NCBI GenBank assembly: GCA_021735445.1
Contig: JAIPHA010000001.1
Span: 88,396-129,989, forward strand
Source: Candidatus Omnitrophota bacterium
GTDB taxonomy: Bacteria > Omnitrophota > Gorgyraeia > Duberdicusellales > 4484-171
Direction of reading: 5' to 3'
DNA: 41,594 bases
Below the pieces are notes generated by a model, which saw only the letters and a program-made list of their open reading frames with translations, was not told the DNA's origin and made no database searches. Shown piece by piece: positions 7,344 through 14,950 of the stretch; position 1 is the stretch's first letter; each line of letters opens with the position of its first letter. The translations under genes were made by a program, and so were the position numbers.

Positions 7344-8562
7344 TTTTTTTAGATATTACCTTGGCTATATTGTTTGCTAGAAGCCGGTTCCCTTCTTCGG
7401 TCATGTGCCCAAAATTTTCTCCAAATCTGTCTGTAAAATAATACCAATAGTTTTTTTTATTGATTGCATCTTTGAAGATAGATTCATTGTCGACAAAATA
7501 TATATATTTAGAATTAGGAAGAATTTCTTTAAGAAAGCTTAAAGGCCTGACAGGATATTGGACGGCAATCAGTATAATATTGTTATTGATCAAAGTATCA
7601 ACAAGGCGGGGGTAATTTTTGGTAAGCATCGGACGGTTTTTAAGGGGTAAGTGGTGAAAAATTCCGTGGGTATAATAGGCAAGAGTTTCTTTTAATTGGT
7701 TATCTTCAGGATTTTTTTCGATGGCTTTTTGTATCGTTTTGTTCGCTTCTGTGTAGAGGCCTTGGGATCTGTAAATCTGGGCAATAAGTAAATAAGCTTC
7801 TTTATTTTTTGGATTAAGTTCTAATGCTTGCTGAAAATATTTTTTTGCTTTGGGCCGGGAATTTTGCATTATATGATAGATACCTAATTCGATAAGTAGG
7901 CGGTCATTGCCGGAATTTTGTTTTATTGCTTTTTTTAGAATTCTTTTCATATTAGAAAATTTCCCCTTTTTTCTATAATAAGTAGCAAGATCAATTTGTG
8001 CTTGGACTTGAGGAGATTGTTTTTTAGAAGATATTTCCCAGTCCTTATCAACGAATGAAGCCCTGAAATTATTTTTAAAGAGTAAAAAAAGTTTATATAT
8101 TTTTAATGAAGAGACAATTCCGTTTCTATCGGGGCTTGAGGGGGAAGCGCCTGTTTCTAAAGATACACCGTCATTTATTCCAATCATTGAGATTACTATA
8201 TCAGGATTATATTTATCTATATAATACGGAAGACGGGATAGTATCATGCTGGTGTTTGTGCCGTCTATGCCTTTGTTGAGAACTGCAAATTTCTTATTAT
8301 TATGTCTTTTGTTTAATGTTTCTTCCAGGAAGGAGGGGTATCCGTCTTTTCGCATGCCTTCTCGTGTTGTAGATTCCCCCAGGCAGAGGATTGTTATATC
8401 GGGTTTTTCTCTTAAGGCGCGAATGTTTCTGTAATTTTGCAGGGAAAGCAAAAAAAAACCGCTAAAACGAAGTCCGATTTCAAGAATAAGGAAAAAAGAT
8501 ATTATTCCTATAAAAACCAAACCATTTTTTTTAAGTATTTTTTTCCATCTTTTTGGTATCAT
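7324..8562 (-). CDS. Membrane-anchored SGNH/GDSL hydrolase-like protein with internal TPR repeats
   Basis: A protein of 412 residues with an N-terminal membrane helix (about residues 13-35). SGNH block I is seen as LGESTT, block II as the Gly in NKGIDGTNT, and block III as GINDG. About three TPR units (roughly residues 185-290) are inserted before the last block, which reads FGHMTEEGN. The catalytic His is present, but where block V usually has DxxH this sequence has NxxH, so activity may be altered. The likely place is the outer face of the cytoplasmic membrane, acting on acyl groups of polysaccharide or as an AlgX/DltD-like acetylation partner; this is inference. It is the only minus-strand gene in the polysaccharide locus and has no clear Shine-Dalgarno sequence. 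Confidence 0.75.
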   Translation of the reverse strand: MIPKRWKKILKKNGLVFIGIISFFLILEIGLRFSGFFLLSLQNYRNIRALREKPDITILCLGESTTREGMRKDGYPSFLEETLNKRHNNKKFAVLNKGIDGTNTSMILSRLPYYIDKYNPDIVISMIGINDGVSLETGASPSSPDRNGIVSSLKIYKLFLLFKNNFRASFVDKDWEISSKKQSPQVQAQIDLATYYRKKGKFSNMKRILKKAIKQNSGNDRLLIELGIYHIMQNSRPKAKKYFQQALELNPKNKEAYLLIAQIYRSQGLYTEANKTIQKAIEKNPEDNQLKETLAYYTHGIFHHLPLKNRPMLTKNYPRLVDTLINNNIILIAVQYPVRPLSFLKEILPNSKYIYFVDNESIFKDAINKKNYWYYFTDRFGENFGHMTEEGNRLLANNIAKVISKKIIPEFD

Positions 8563-8631
8563 TTGATAATTAATATTAATTTGTTTTTTCGACTTATAAA
8601 ACTTCTTATATAAGTGTAAAATTGTTTTAAC

Positions 8632-8712
8632 AAGGGGTCAAGCCTTAATTTTAACTTGACGAGATTTGTCAAAAGATGTATATAAAGGTTATCGTGGTAA
8701 GGCTTGAGCCTT
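8632..8712 (+). mobile_element. REP/MITE-like element with degenerate terminal repeats, carrying a promoter
   Basis: The left end AAGGGGTCAAGCCTT (8632-8646) and the reverse complement of the right end AAGGCTTGAGCCTT (8699-8712) differ by one substitution and one missing base. The left end also shares AAGGGGTCA, then CC and TAATT, with the terminal repeat of the transposase element at 35664. In both places TTGAC begins exactly 24 bases after the first A of AAGGGG. This suggests a short non-autonomous relative of that element. The right end alone can fold into a 5-bp hairpin just before the next gene. Confidence 0.55.
8656..8684 (+). promoter_or_regulatory. Sigma-70 type promoter for the GT39 gene
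   Basis: TTGACG and TATATA are separated by 17 bases. Transcription would start near 8691, about 30 bases before the next start codon. The promoter lies inside the repeat element, between its two ends. Confidence 0.6.
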
Positions 8713-8722
8713 CGTTTATTTT

Positions 8723-10318
8723 ATGAGAAACAAACGAATAGAGTTAATTGTTCTAATTTTTTTAATTTTATTTCAAGCCTTGGTTAGCCTTCAGGTTCTG
8801 AATAGAGCTGAAGTGGTACGAGCTTGGGATGAATCTCATTATTTAAAAAATGGTTTATATTTCCACAAAATTATATTCGACAATAGCCACAAAGAGAGTG
8901 TTTTTACCAGGTTAGGCGAGTTAACCAAGGTGCAGGAGCACGCGCTAGACCGGCCTCCGGTTTTATTTGTATTGCAGGCTTTTGGCTGGAGGGTCCTTGA
9001 GGCATTTAATTTCCGGGATGAAAACATGTTAATTATATTGGTTAACACATTGTTTTTGTTTATTTTAGGCTTAAGTTGTTATGGTATAGGTTTGTTGCTG
9101 CAGGGTAAGAAAGCAGGGTTTTTGGCGGCGGTATTAACTCTTTTTATGCCGCTTATTTATGTGTATTCCCGGGTTATGATGACCAATTTACCCTTAACTG
9201 CGTTGTTATGTTTAACTGTCTATATTTTGCTGAAAACAGACAGATTCCGTTCTAAATTTTTCAGTATACTTCTTGGCGTATCATTAGGAATTTCTCAATT
9301 GACCCGGGAAACATTTATTCTATTTATAGCTGCGCCGTTATTCTATTATGTTTATAGGTCTTTACGGACCCGGATTACCAAAAAGATTGTTTGTAATCTT
9401 TTGATATCTTTAGGTCTGGCGTTTCTTATAGCCGGTGTTGTATTCTTAAACCCGGCAAGCTTCTATGCCTATAAAAAATATTTGCAACTTTCTCAAATAT
9501 CCTGTATTAATTATGGCTTATTTAGTTATTTTGCCCGGTGGCCTTCCTTAACCGGTTATTTTATTCTTATTTCTACTTTACCTCTCTTTATCGGGTCTGT
9601 TTTTAATATAAAAAAAACAGATAAAATTTTGCTTTTGTGGTTTTTGGTTCCCTTTGCAATTTTTACTATTTTTCCCAATAAAAGCTTACGGTTTATTATG
9701 CCGGTGCTTCCTGCTTACGCTCTACTTGTCAGCTGCCGGCTATTTAAAAGCAACCTAAAGCTATTTTTTAAGAATTTTTACTTTGCGGCAATAATTTTTT
9801 TCTGCCTACTTCAATATATATTTATTCATTATTTGCCTCAGGCAACATTTATATCGCCATCTAAAGAGTATGCTTTTGGAGTGAAAAATATGCATGTGTC
9901 CGATAAATATTTTCCGGCCCATCAGGATTTATTAGCAGTTTTTAAATATGAAGCAATTCAAGGCCGAGAGGGGAAGGTCTTGCCTTTGTTTGGAGTAGGA
10001 CAGATATACTATCCACTTGTATATAAATTTTTAATAAACAAACTACCTTTTCGGCCCTATTTTACGATTGAAAGCGATGTTGTAGATGCGCTTGAGCCCG
10101 GAAGTATAAACTGGGAGTACCATTTGTTAGATTCAGATTATCTCATCGAGAAGGTAGGCGGCGATTTAGGTGTGCGGGGCAGCCGGGAAGATGTTAGAGG
10201 TAAGCTTAAAGCAGCTTTCTTAAAACATAAGACCCGGTTTGAAGTTATAGCAAAAGTAGCAGTCCCTGAGGACAATTCTTTTCTTGTAGTTTTCAGGAAT
10301 AAAGCCAGTCAAAAGTGA
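8723..10318 (+). CDS. GT39-family integral membrane glycosyltransferase (PMT/ArnT-like)
   Basis: A protein of 531 residues with roughly ten hydrophobic segments. After the first helix comes RAWDESHY, the loop whose Asp-Glu pair is the catalytic signature of the GT-C families PMT and ArnT, and later LDRPPVLF, which fits the substrate loop of that group. Long helices follow (for example around residues 95-125, 130-165 and 180-250), with a periplasmic C-terminal part after about residue 385. These enzymes take a sugar from a polyprenyl phosphate and transfer it on the outer face of the membrane. The donor could come from the DPM-like protein encoded upstream. There is no Shine-Dalgarno sequence; the promoter sits in the repeat element immediately before it. 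The acceptor is unknown. Confidence 0.82.
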   Translation: MRNKRIELIVLIFLILFQALVSLQVLNRAEVVRAWDESHYLKNGLYFHKIIFDNSHKESVFTRLGELTKVQEHALDRPPVLFVLQAFGWRVLEAFNFRDENMLIILVNTLFLFILGLSCYGIGLLLQGKKAGFLAAVLTLFMPLIYVYSRVMMTNLPLTALLCLTVYILLKTDRFRSKFFSILLGVSLGISQLTRETFILFIAAPLFYYVYRSLRTRITKKIVCNLLISLGLAFLIAGVVFLNPASFYAYKKYLQLSQISCINYGLFSYFARWPSLTGYFILISTLPLFIGSVFNIKKTDKILLLWFLVPFAIFTIFPNKSLRFIMPVLPAYALLVSCRLFKSNLKLFFKNFYFAAIIFFCLLQYIFIHYLPQATFISPSKEYAFGVKNMHVSDKYFPAHQDLLAVFKYEAIQGREGKVLPLFGVGQIYYPLVYKFLINKLPFRPYFTIESDVVDALEPGSINWEYHLLDSDYLIEKVGGDLGVRGSREDVRGKLKAAFLKHKTRFEVIAKVAVPEDNSFLVVFRNKASQK

Positions 10319-10357
10319 GCTAGTTTTTTTAGAAAGTTGTTTTAAAAAGGAAGGCGG

Positions 10358-10387
10358 ATGAAAGTTATTAGGAGTAAAGCAAGATGA
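10358..10387 (+). other. Possible nine-codon leader ORF coupled to carbamoyltransferase copy 2
   Basis: An ATG preceded by AAGGAAGG (3 bases spacing) opens a frame reading MKVIRSKAR. Its TGA overlaps the ATG of the carbamoyltransferase (ATGA). The second gene's own AGGAG box lies within the small frame. It could be a leader peptide or chance; no attenuator hairpin is seen. Confidence 0.3.
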
Positions 10388-12111
10388 ATATTTTAGGAAT
10401 AAATGGGTTAGGAGTCTCTCCCTCAGCCTGCCTGGTGCGGGAGGGCAATTTGGTTGCTTTAGCTCAGGAAGAGAGGTTTAACCGAATCAAGGGCTCTTTT
10501 GGCTTTATGCCGGTTAAGGCAGCCAGGTTCTGCCTTGAGTCGCAGGGCTTAAAATTAAAGGATATAGATTATATCGCTTTTAGCTGGGATGCTAATAAGT
10601 ACAGGTTTTACATGCCTTATTTTTTTCTTTATACCTATATACGTTATGCGCCGAAACTCCAAGGCTCTTTTAACTTTTTGAGGGCTTTTGAACAAATAAG
10701 TAAATACTCTCCCCGCTATCTAACCGGTTTAATTAACCAAATGTTGGGAGGCGAGGCTGGCAAAGAAAATATGCCGCCGGTTATTTTTGTACCTCACCAT
10801 TTAGCTCATGCCGCTACCAGTTTTTATACCTCAGGGCTTGACCAGGCTTATGTTTTGATTGTTGACGGAAGCGGAGAGGATTATTCTACAACGATCTTTA
10901 AAGGGGCTGGTTCAGCCCTTAATTTTGTTTCCGGTTATAAGGTTCCTAATTCGCTGGGTTGGTTTTATCAAAGTGTTACGGAATTCTTAGGGTTTATCCC
11001 TAACCGGCAGGAAGGTAAGACAATGGCTTTGGCTCCTTACGGCAGCCAGGATGAAGAGGTGGCCCGCAAAATAGAAAAAATGCTTTTTTTAACTCAAAAA
11101 GGGTACAGGCATGCGGCCCAGTACAGTTTTTTGGGTAAGCATTCCGGGGGGACGGTATATAGCGACCAGATGATAGATTTGTTTGGCCGGCCCCGGAACC
11201 AGCAAGATCCAATTAGTTCTTGGCATAAAAATATAGCTTATCAAACCCAAAATAAACTTGAGCAAGTAGTTTCTAACCTGGTAAAGAGGATAGCTGCTTA
11301 TCCCGGATATCAGGGCAATCTTTGCCTCTCGGGAGGAGTGAGCTTAAACTGTAAGTTAAATGGGTCTATAGCCGGAATGGATTTTGTGCGGCGCCTTTCT
11401 GTCTCTCCTTTTCCTAATGATGCAGGTACCTGTCTGGGGGCGGCTCTCTATCTTTCCCAGAAAAAAGGGTTTAGCCGGAAGTTTAAGTTAGAACATTCTT
11501 ATTGGGGCCCGTTTTTTAGCTGCCAGGATGTTGAAGAAATACTTATTAATTGTAAGGTAAAGTTTGAAAAAAAAATTAACTTAGAAAAAACGGTTGCTGA
11601 CCTGATTTTTCAGGATAAGATTGTTGGCTGGTTTCAGGGGCGTATGGAAGCAGGCCCCAGGGCCCTAGGTAATCGTTCTATATTGGCTAATCCTTTAAAA
11701 AATCATATTTCAGGCCAAGTCAATAAAAAAGTAAAAAATAGGGAAACCTGGAGGCCGTTTGCTCCTTCAATCTTATATGAAGAACGCAGTGATTACGTAA
11801 TTGGCTCTCAAGAAGCTCCTTTTATGGCAGTTTCCTTTCCAGTGCCTGAAAAGGTTCAAAAAGAACTTCCGGCTGTCGTCCATGTAGATAGTTCTACTCG
11901 CCCTCATTTTGTCAAAAAAGACGTAAACTTACGGTTTTGGAAAGTTATAGACGAATTTAGGAAAAAGACGGGCAAAGCAGCCTTGCTTAATACGTCGTTT
12001 AACCTAAGGGGAGAGCCGATTGTTTGCACTCCCGAGGATGCCTTAAAGGCTTTTTACGCTTCAGGTTTGGATCATCTTGTGATTGAAGATTTTTTAGTGC
12101 ATAAAGAGTAA
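10384..12111 (+). CDS. O-carbamoyltransferase, NodU/CmcH/TobZ family (copy 2)
   Basis: A paralogue of the 5.5-kb carbamoyltransferase, 575 residues. It has AQEERFNRIKG, HHLAHAA from residue 138, VDGSGED, LSGGVSLNCKLNG, GPRALGNRSILANP and WRPFAPSIL in the same order, so both the Kae1-like and the YrdC-like halves are complete. Its N-terminus reads NGLGVSPSACL, lacking the His-Asp of the HDAAAAL segment of copy 1. This suggests a different acceptor or altered chemistry. No DUF5989-type partner is beside it. AGGAG lies 9 bases before the ATG. The diverged end of a radical SAM gene follows directly. It probably carbamoylates a second position or sugar of the same polymer (inference). Confidence 0.9.
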   Translation: MNILGINGLGVSPSACLVREGNLVALAQEERFNRIKGSFGFMPVKAARFCLESQGLKLKDIDYIAFSWDANKYRFYMPYFFLYTYIRYAPKLQGSFNFLRAFEQISKYSPRYLTGLINQMLGGEAGKENMPPVIFVPHHLAHAATSFYTSGLDQAYVLIVDGSGEDYSTTIFKGAGSALNFVSGYKVPNSLGWFYQSVTEFLGFIPNRQEGKTMALAPYGSQDEEVARKIEKMLFLTQKGYRHAAQYSFLGKHSGGTVYSDQMIDLFGRPRNQQDPISSWHKNIAYQTQNKLEQVVSNLVKRIAAYPGYQGNLCLSGGVSLNCKLNGSIAGMDFVRRLSVSPFPNDAGTCLGAALYLSQKKGFSRKFKLEHSYWGPFFSCQDVEEILINCKVKFEKKINLEKTVADLIFQDKIVGWFQGRMEAGPRALGNRSILANPLKNHISGQVNKKVKNRETWRPFAPSILYEERSDYVIGSQEAPFMAVSFPVPEKVQKELPAVVHVDSSTRPHFVKKDVNLRFWKVIDEFRKKTGKAALLNTSFNLRGEPIVCTPEDALKAFYASGLDHLVIEDFLVHKE

Positions 12112-12146
12112 TTCGTATATCCCTCCCGGGCCAAGGGAAAAAATTA

Positions 12147-12215
12147 GTAATTTATTCCTGGATTTATATCTGCTGGCGTGGTAAAGTATTAAATTGTAAA
12201 GTATTGTCGGGATAA
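12147..12215 (+). pseudogene. Fossil 3' end of a second radical SAM-type gene
   Basis: One frame reads VIYSWIYICWRGKVL and ends at TAA 12213-12215, aligning with VYIIYFWIYMCLHGKVL at the end of the first gene of the window. The resemblance stops near 12,140, and the rest of the radical SAM gene is absent, as expected after a deletion whose left breakpoint lies just behind the carbamoyltransferase. An alternative is a spread 3'-end sequence with its own role. Confidence 0.5.
12149..12188 (+). repeat. Diverged direct repeat, copy 2 (radical SAM tail)
   Basis: It matches 511-550 at 33 of 40 positions, in the same orientation, about 11.6 kb downstream. Confidence 0.7.
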
Positions 12216-12240
12216 GGAGTAAAAAAGGAGGTGAGCAGTG

Positions 12241-12633
12241 ATGAAGGGAAAAAGTTTATTAGCGGTTTTTGTTCTATTGTTAATTTCTGCAATTTTGTTT
12301 AAAGGGTATGCGCAACCGACCGAAGAAGAGATATCAACAGCTTTTCAAGACGCAGTTAATGCTGTTTTGTATCCGGAAGAGATAGGGCCTGTTCCTGATT
12401 TGTTTGCTTATGAGATAGAAAGTAAGATATTACCCAAAGCTCCTGAAATAATAGCTGAAACTGTTTCTTTACTTTATGAAAGAACCGGTGAAGATGTAGG
12501 AGTTGTGCATATATTTGCGGTTCTTCCTCCAAAGGTTGAAGAAGTGTTATTGCCTAAAAAGGAAGAGATTAAAACAAAGTCTGCGGAAATTTTAGAGAGC
12601 CAGGCATTAGAGAGCCCGACAAAAGAAGAATAA
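12241..12633 (+). CDS. Secreted protein of unknown function
   Basis: The 130-residue product starts MKGKSLLAVFVLLL and has a clear Sec signal peptide with a likely cut after GYA near residue 25. The mature part is acidic, contains many Glu, Pro and Lys residues, and has no cysteine. A Glu/Lys-rich C-terminus suggests an extended or helical tail. I recognise no family. An AGGAGGTGA box, the best ribosome-binding site in this part of the window, lies 9 bases before the ATG; a GTG one codon earlier is also possible. It lies between the second carbamoyltransferase and a run of glycosyltransferases, so a role in polymer export or anchoring is conceivable but unproven. Confidence 0.7.
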   Translation: MKGKSLLAVFVLLLISAILFKGYAQPTEEEISTAFQDAVNAVLYPEEIGPVPDLFAYEIESKILPKAPEIIAETVSLLYERTGEDVGVVHIFAVLPPKVEEVLLPKKEEIKTKSAEILESQALESPTKEE

Positions 12634-12669
12634 GTTTAGTTTTTAGAATTTTAAGTTAATTAGGCTGTT

Positions 12670-13842
12670 ATGCGTATTTTAATGGTGCATCCTCATGATT
12701 TATTTCACAACTCTGAGCCATGGACAATTCGGATAAAGAGCATTGCTTTTAGATTAAAAGAAAAAGGGCATCAAGTAAAATTAGTTCATTTTCCTTTTAG
12801 CGCGAATCAAGCCAAGCAAGAGGAAAATAAATTTTCTATAGAAACTATTCCTTTAAACCGGGCTCCCTGCCCGGTTGCGTTTTTAAAAAATACGCAACGG
12901 CTAAAAAGAGCCGCAGAGTGGGCGGATATTTTGCATTTCCAAAAATGCCACCATTATGCTGCCGTTTCTTCGCTTTTAGCCGGTTACCTTACCGGTACTC
13001 CGCTTCATTATGATTGGGATGATTGGGAAGAGAAAATTTGGTATGAATCTTGTGGCAAGGGAATAAATCCCAGATTTATAGGTTTTTCTTTTAAAATTTT
13101 AGAAAGTTGGCTTCCGGTTTTAGCTGAAACCGTTTCTTGCGCCAGCGCCTATTTAAAAAGTTTATCGAAAAGGTTAGGGGTTAAGAGTAATTGTATCTTT
13201 GACGCGCCGGTAGGAGCTGATTTAGAGAGGTTCCGGCCGAGTCTAGACGGAAGCAGGATTAAAAAACAATACGATATAACAGGTGATTTAGTATTGTATG
13301 TAGGGCAGCTTCATGGAGCCCAGTATGTAGATTCATTGATTAAAGCGGCAAATGTAGTTTTACATCGAAGGCCGGACGCTAAATTTTTGATAGTGGGTGA
13401 AGGCTTTATGGAGCCTTTCCTGAGGCAGTTGGTTTGTGAACTGGGCCTTGAGCAAAAGGTCATTTTTACCGGAAGTATCCCCTACCAGCAGGTACCTTAT
13501 TATCTGGCGGCTGCTTCGGTATGCGTTGCGCCATTTAACGATACTGAAGTTACCCGTTGCAAAAGCCCTTTAAAGATAGCAGAATATTTAGCCGGCGGCA
13601 AAGCAATTGTGGCAAGCAATGTGGGAGAGGTAAGAAAAATGGTAGGAGGCGCCGGGATTTTGGTTGTCCCCGGGGACCAGCGGGGCTTGGCCGATGGAAT
13701 TACCAGATTGCTGGAAGATAAAATTTTAAGAAAAAAATTAGAAAAGTTTGCCCGCAGGAGAGCCGAGTCTAGGTATAATTGGGCCTACACTACCGATTCT
13801 TTGCTTTCGGCATACCAAAAGAATATCAGATTGGATATCTAA
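12670..13842 (+). CDS. Glycosyltransferase family 4 (GT-B)
   Basis: A cytoplasmic retaining glycosyltransferase of 390 residues. The N-terminal domain starts MRILMVHPHD and contains HYDWDDWE. The C-terminal nucleotide-sugar domain has LYVGQLHGAQYV, FLIVGEG and VIFTGSIPYQQV. The motif region SPLKIAEYLAGGKAIVA stands where family 4 has the E-x7-E nucleotide-sugar motif. It is followed by the related glycosyltransferase after 11 bases, and the two share a DDW segment, so they may act in turn on similar acceptors. There is no clear Shine-Dalgarno sequence. The donor and acceptor are unknown. Confidence 0.88.
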   Translation: MRILMVHPHDLFHNSEPWTIRIKSIAFRLKEKGHQVKLVHFPFSANQAKQEENKFSIETIPLNRAPCPVAFLKNTQRLKRAAEWADILHFQKCHHYAAVSSLLAGYLTGTPLHYDWDDWEEKIWYESCGKGINPRFIGFSFKILESWLPVLAETVSCASAYLKSLSKRLGVKSNCIFDAPVGADLERFRPSLDGSRIKKQYDITGDLVLYVGQLHGAQYVDSLIKAANVVLHRRPDAKFLIVGEGFMEPFLRQLVCELGLEQKVIFTGSIPYQQVPYYLAAASVCVAPFNDTEVTRCKSPLKIAEYLAGGKAIVASNVGEVRKMVGGAGILVVPGDQRGLADGITRLLEDKILRKKLEKFARRRAESRYNWAYTTDSLLSAYQKNIRLDI

Positions 13843-13853
13843 TTGTTTACAAT

Positions 13854-14948
13854 ATGAAGATAATTTTTATCACCCGGGAAGGTTACCAGCTTTCCGGAGC
13901 AAGAGTCCGTTGCTATGGCTTTGCCAAACAATTAAGTCGATTAGGTTTTCAAACGCAGGTTTTCTCTTTTGCCGACCGGTTGGGCGCAAAGTACGGCGAA
14001 AAAGAGTTTGAAATGCCTTTAGGCGAGAAGTTAAAATATAATATTTTAGCTTTTAAAAAATTAGTCAAAGAAAACCGCAATAGCATTTTTTTTCTGCAAA
14101 GATTCAACTATCATGCTTTAGCGCCGCTTTTAGTTTCGTTAGTGGGTAAAAACAAGGTTATTTTTGATTGCGATGATTGGAATATCAGAGAAAACCCTCG
14201 TTATTATTGGGTGTTTCCTTCTTCAAAGATGGAATATCTTACCAGAAAAACAGCCGGGTATTCAGCCGCCTGCATCGCCGCAAGCCGTTATCTAAGGGAT
14301 TATTTGAGCTCTTTTAACAGTAAAGTAGAATATATACCTACCGGAGTCGATACTGATTTTTTTACCCCGGCTAAAAAAAGGGAAGGTTCTAAAGTGGTTT
14401 TTTCCTGGGCCGGGACTGTTTATTCTCCCCAGATGCGGGATAATATTATTTTTCTCCTAAACTGTTTCAAGGAAGTCGCTAGATTTAAGAATAATGTTTT
14501 TATCCGGTTTGCCGGCTGCGGCAAATATTACCAAAAACTAAAAAATGAATTCGCTGATTCTCGCTATAGAGAAAGGGTAAAATTTTATGATTGGATTAAT
14601 GCCGGTAAGATGCCGGAGCATTTAGCAGATATTGATATCGGCCTTCTGCCGCTTATCCAAAACAGCCGTTTTAATCAGGCAAAGAGCCCCACTAAACTTT
14701 TTGAATATATGTCGATGGCTAAACCGGTGGTCGCCAGTGCTACCGGGGAAGCTTCTTTTATTATACGGCCGGGTGAAACCGGGTTTTTAGCTAAAAATAA
14801 ATCGGAGTTTATTGCCGGGATGCTGCGTTTGGCCGAAGATAGCCGGTTAAGAAAAGAAGCGGGACAACAGGCGAGAAAAGAGGCGATTCGGGCTTATTCT
14901 CTTAAATTTTTAGGAAAACAATTAGCTGGCCTGATTGATAACCTATAA
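13854..14948 (+). CDS. Glycosyltransferase family 4 (GT-B)
   Basis: The start at MKIIFITREG gives a normal GT-B N-terminus and lies 11 bases after the preceding stop; upstream in-frame codons would run into the previous gene and are rejected. Of the 364 residues, the N-terminal domain has FDCDDWNIRENP and YIPTGVDTDFF. The C-terminal domain has FSWAGTVYSPQ, IRFAGCG and SPTKLFEYMSMAKPVVAS, the family 4 donor site. It belongs to the same run of glycosyltransferases. Specificity is not readable. Confidence 0.87.
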   Translation: MKIIFITREGYQLSGARVRCYGFAKQLSRLGFQTQVFSFADRLGAKYGEKEFEMPLGEKLKYNILAFKKLVKENRNSIFFLQRFNYHALAPLLVSLVGKNKVIFDCDDWNIRENPRYYWVFPSSKMEYLTRKTAGYSAACIAASRYLRDYLSSFNSKVEYIPTGVDTDFFTPAKKREGSKVVFSWAGTVYSPQMRDNIIFLLNCFKEVARFKNNVFIRFAGCGKYYQKLKNEFADSRYRERVKFYDWINAGKMPEHLADIDIGLLPLIQNSRFNQAKSPTKLFEYMSMAKPVVASATGEASFIIRPGETGFLAKNKSEFIAGMLRLAEDSRLRKEAGQQARKEAIRAYSLKFLGKQLAGLIDNL

Positions 14949-14950
14949 TT

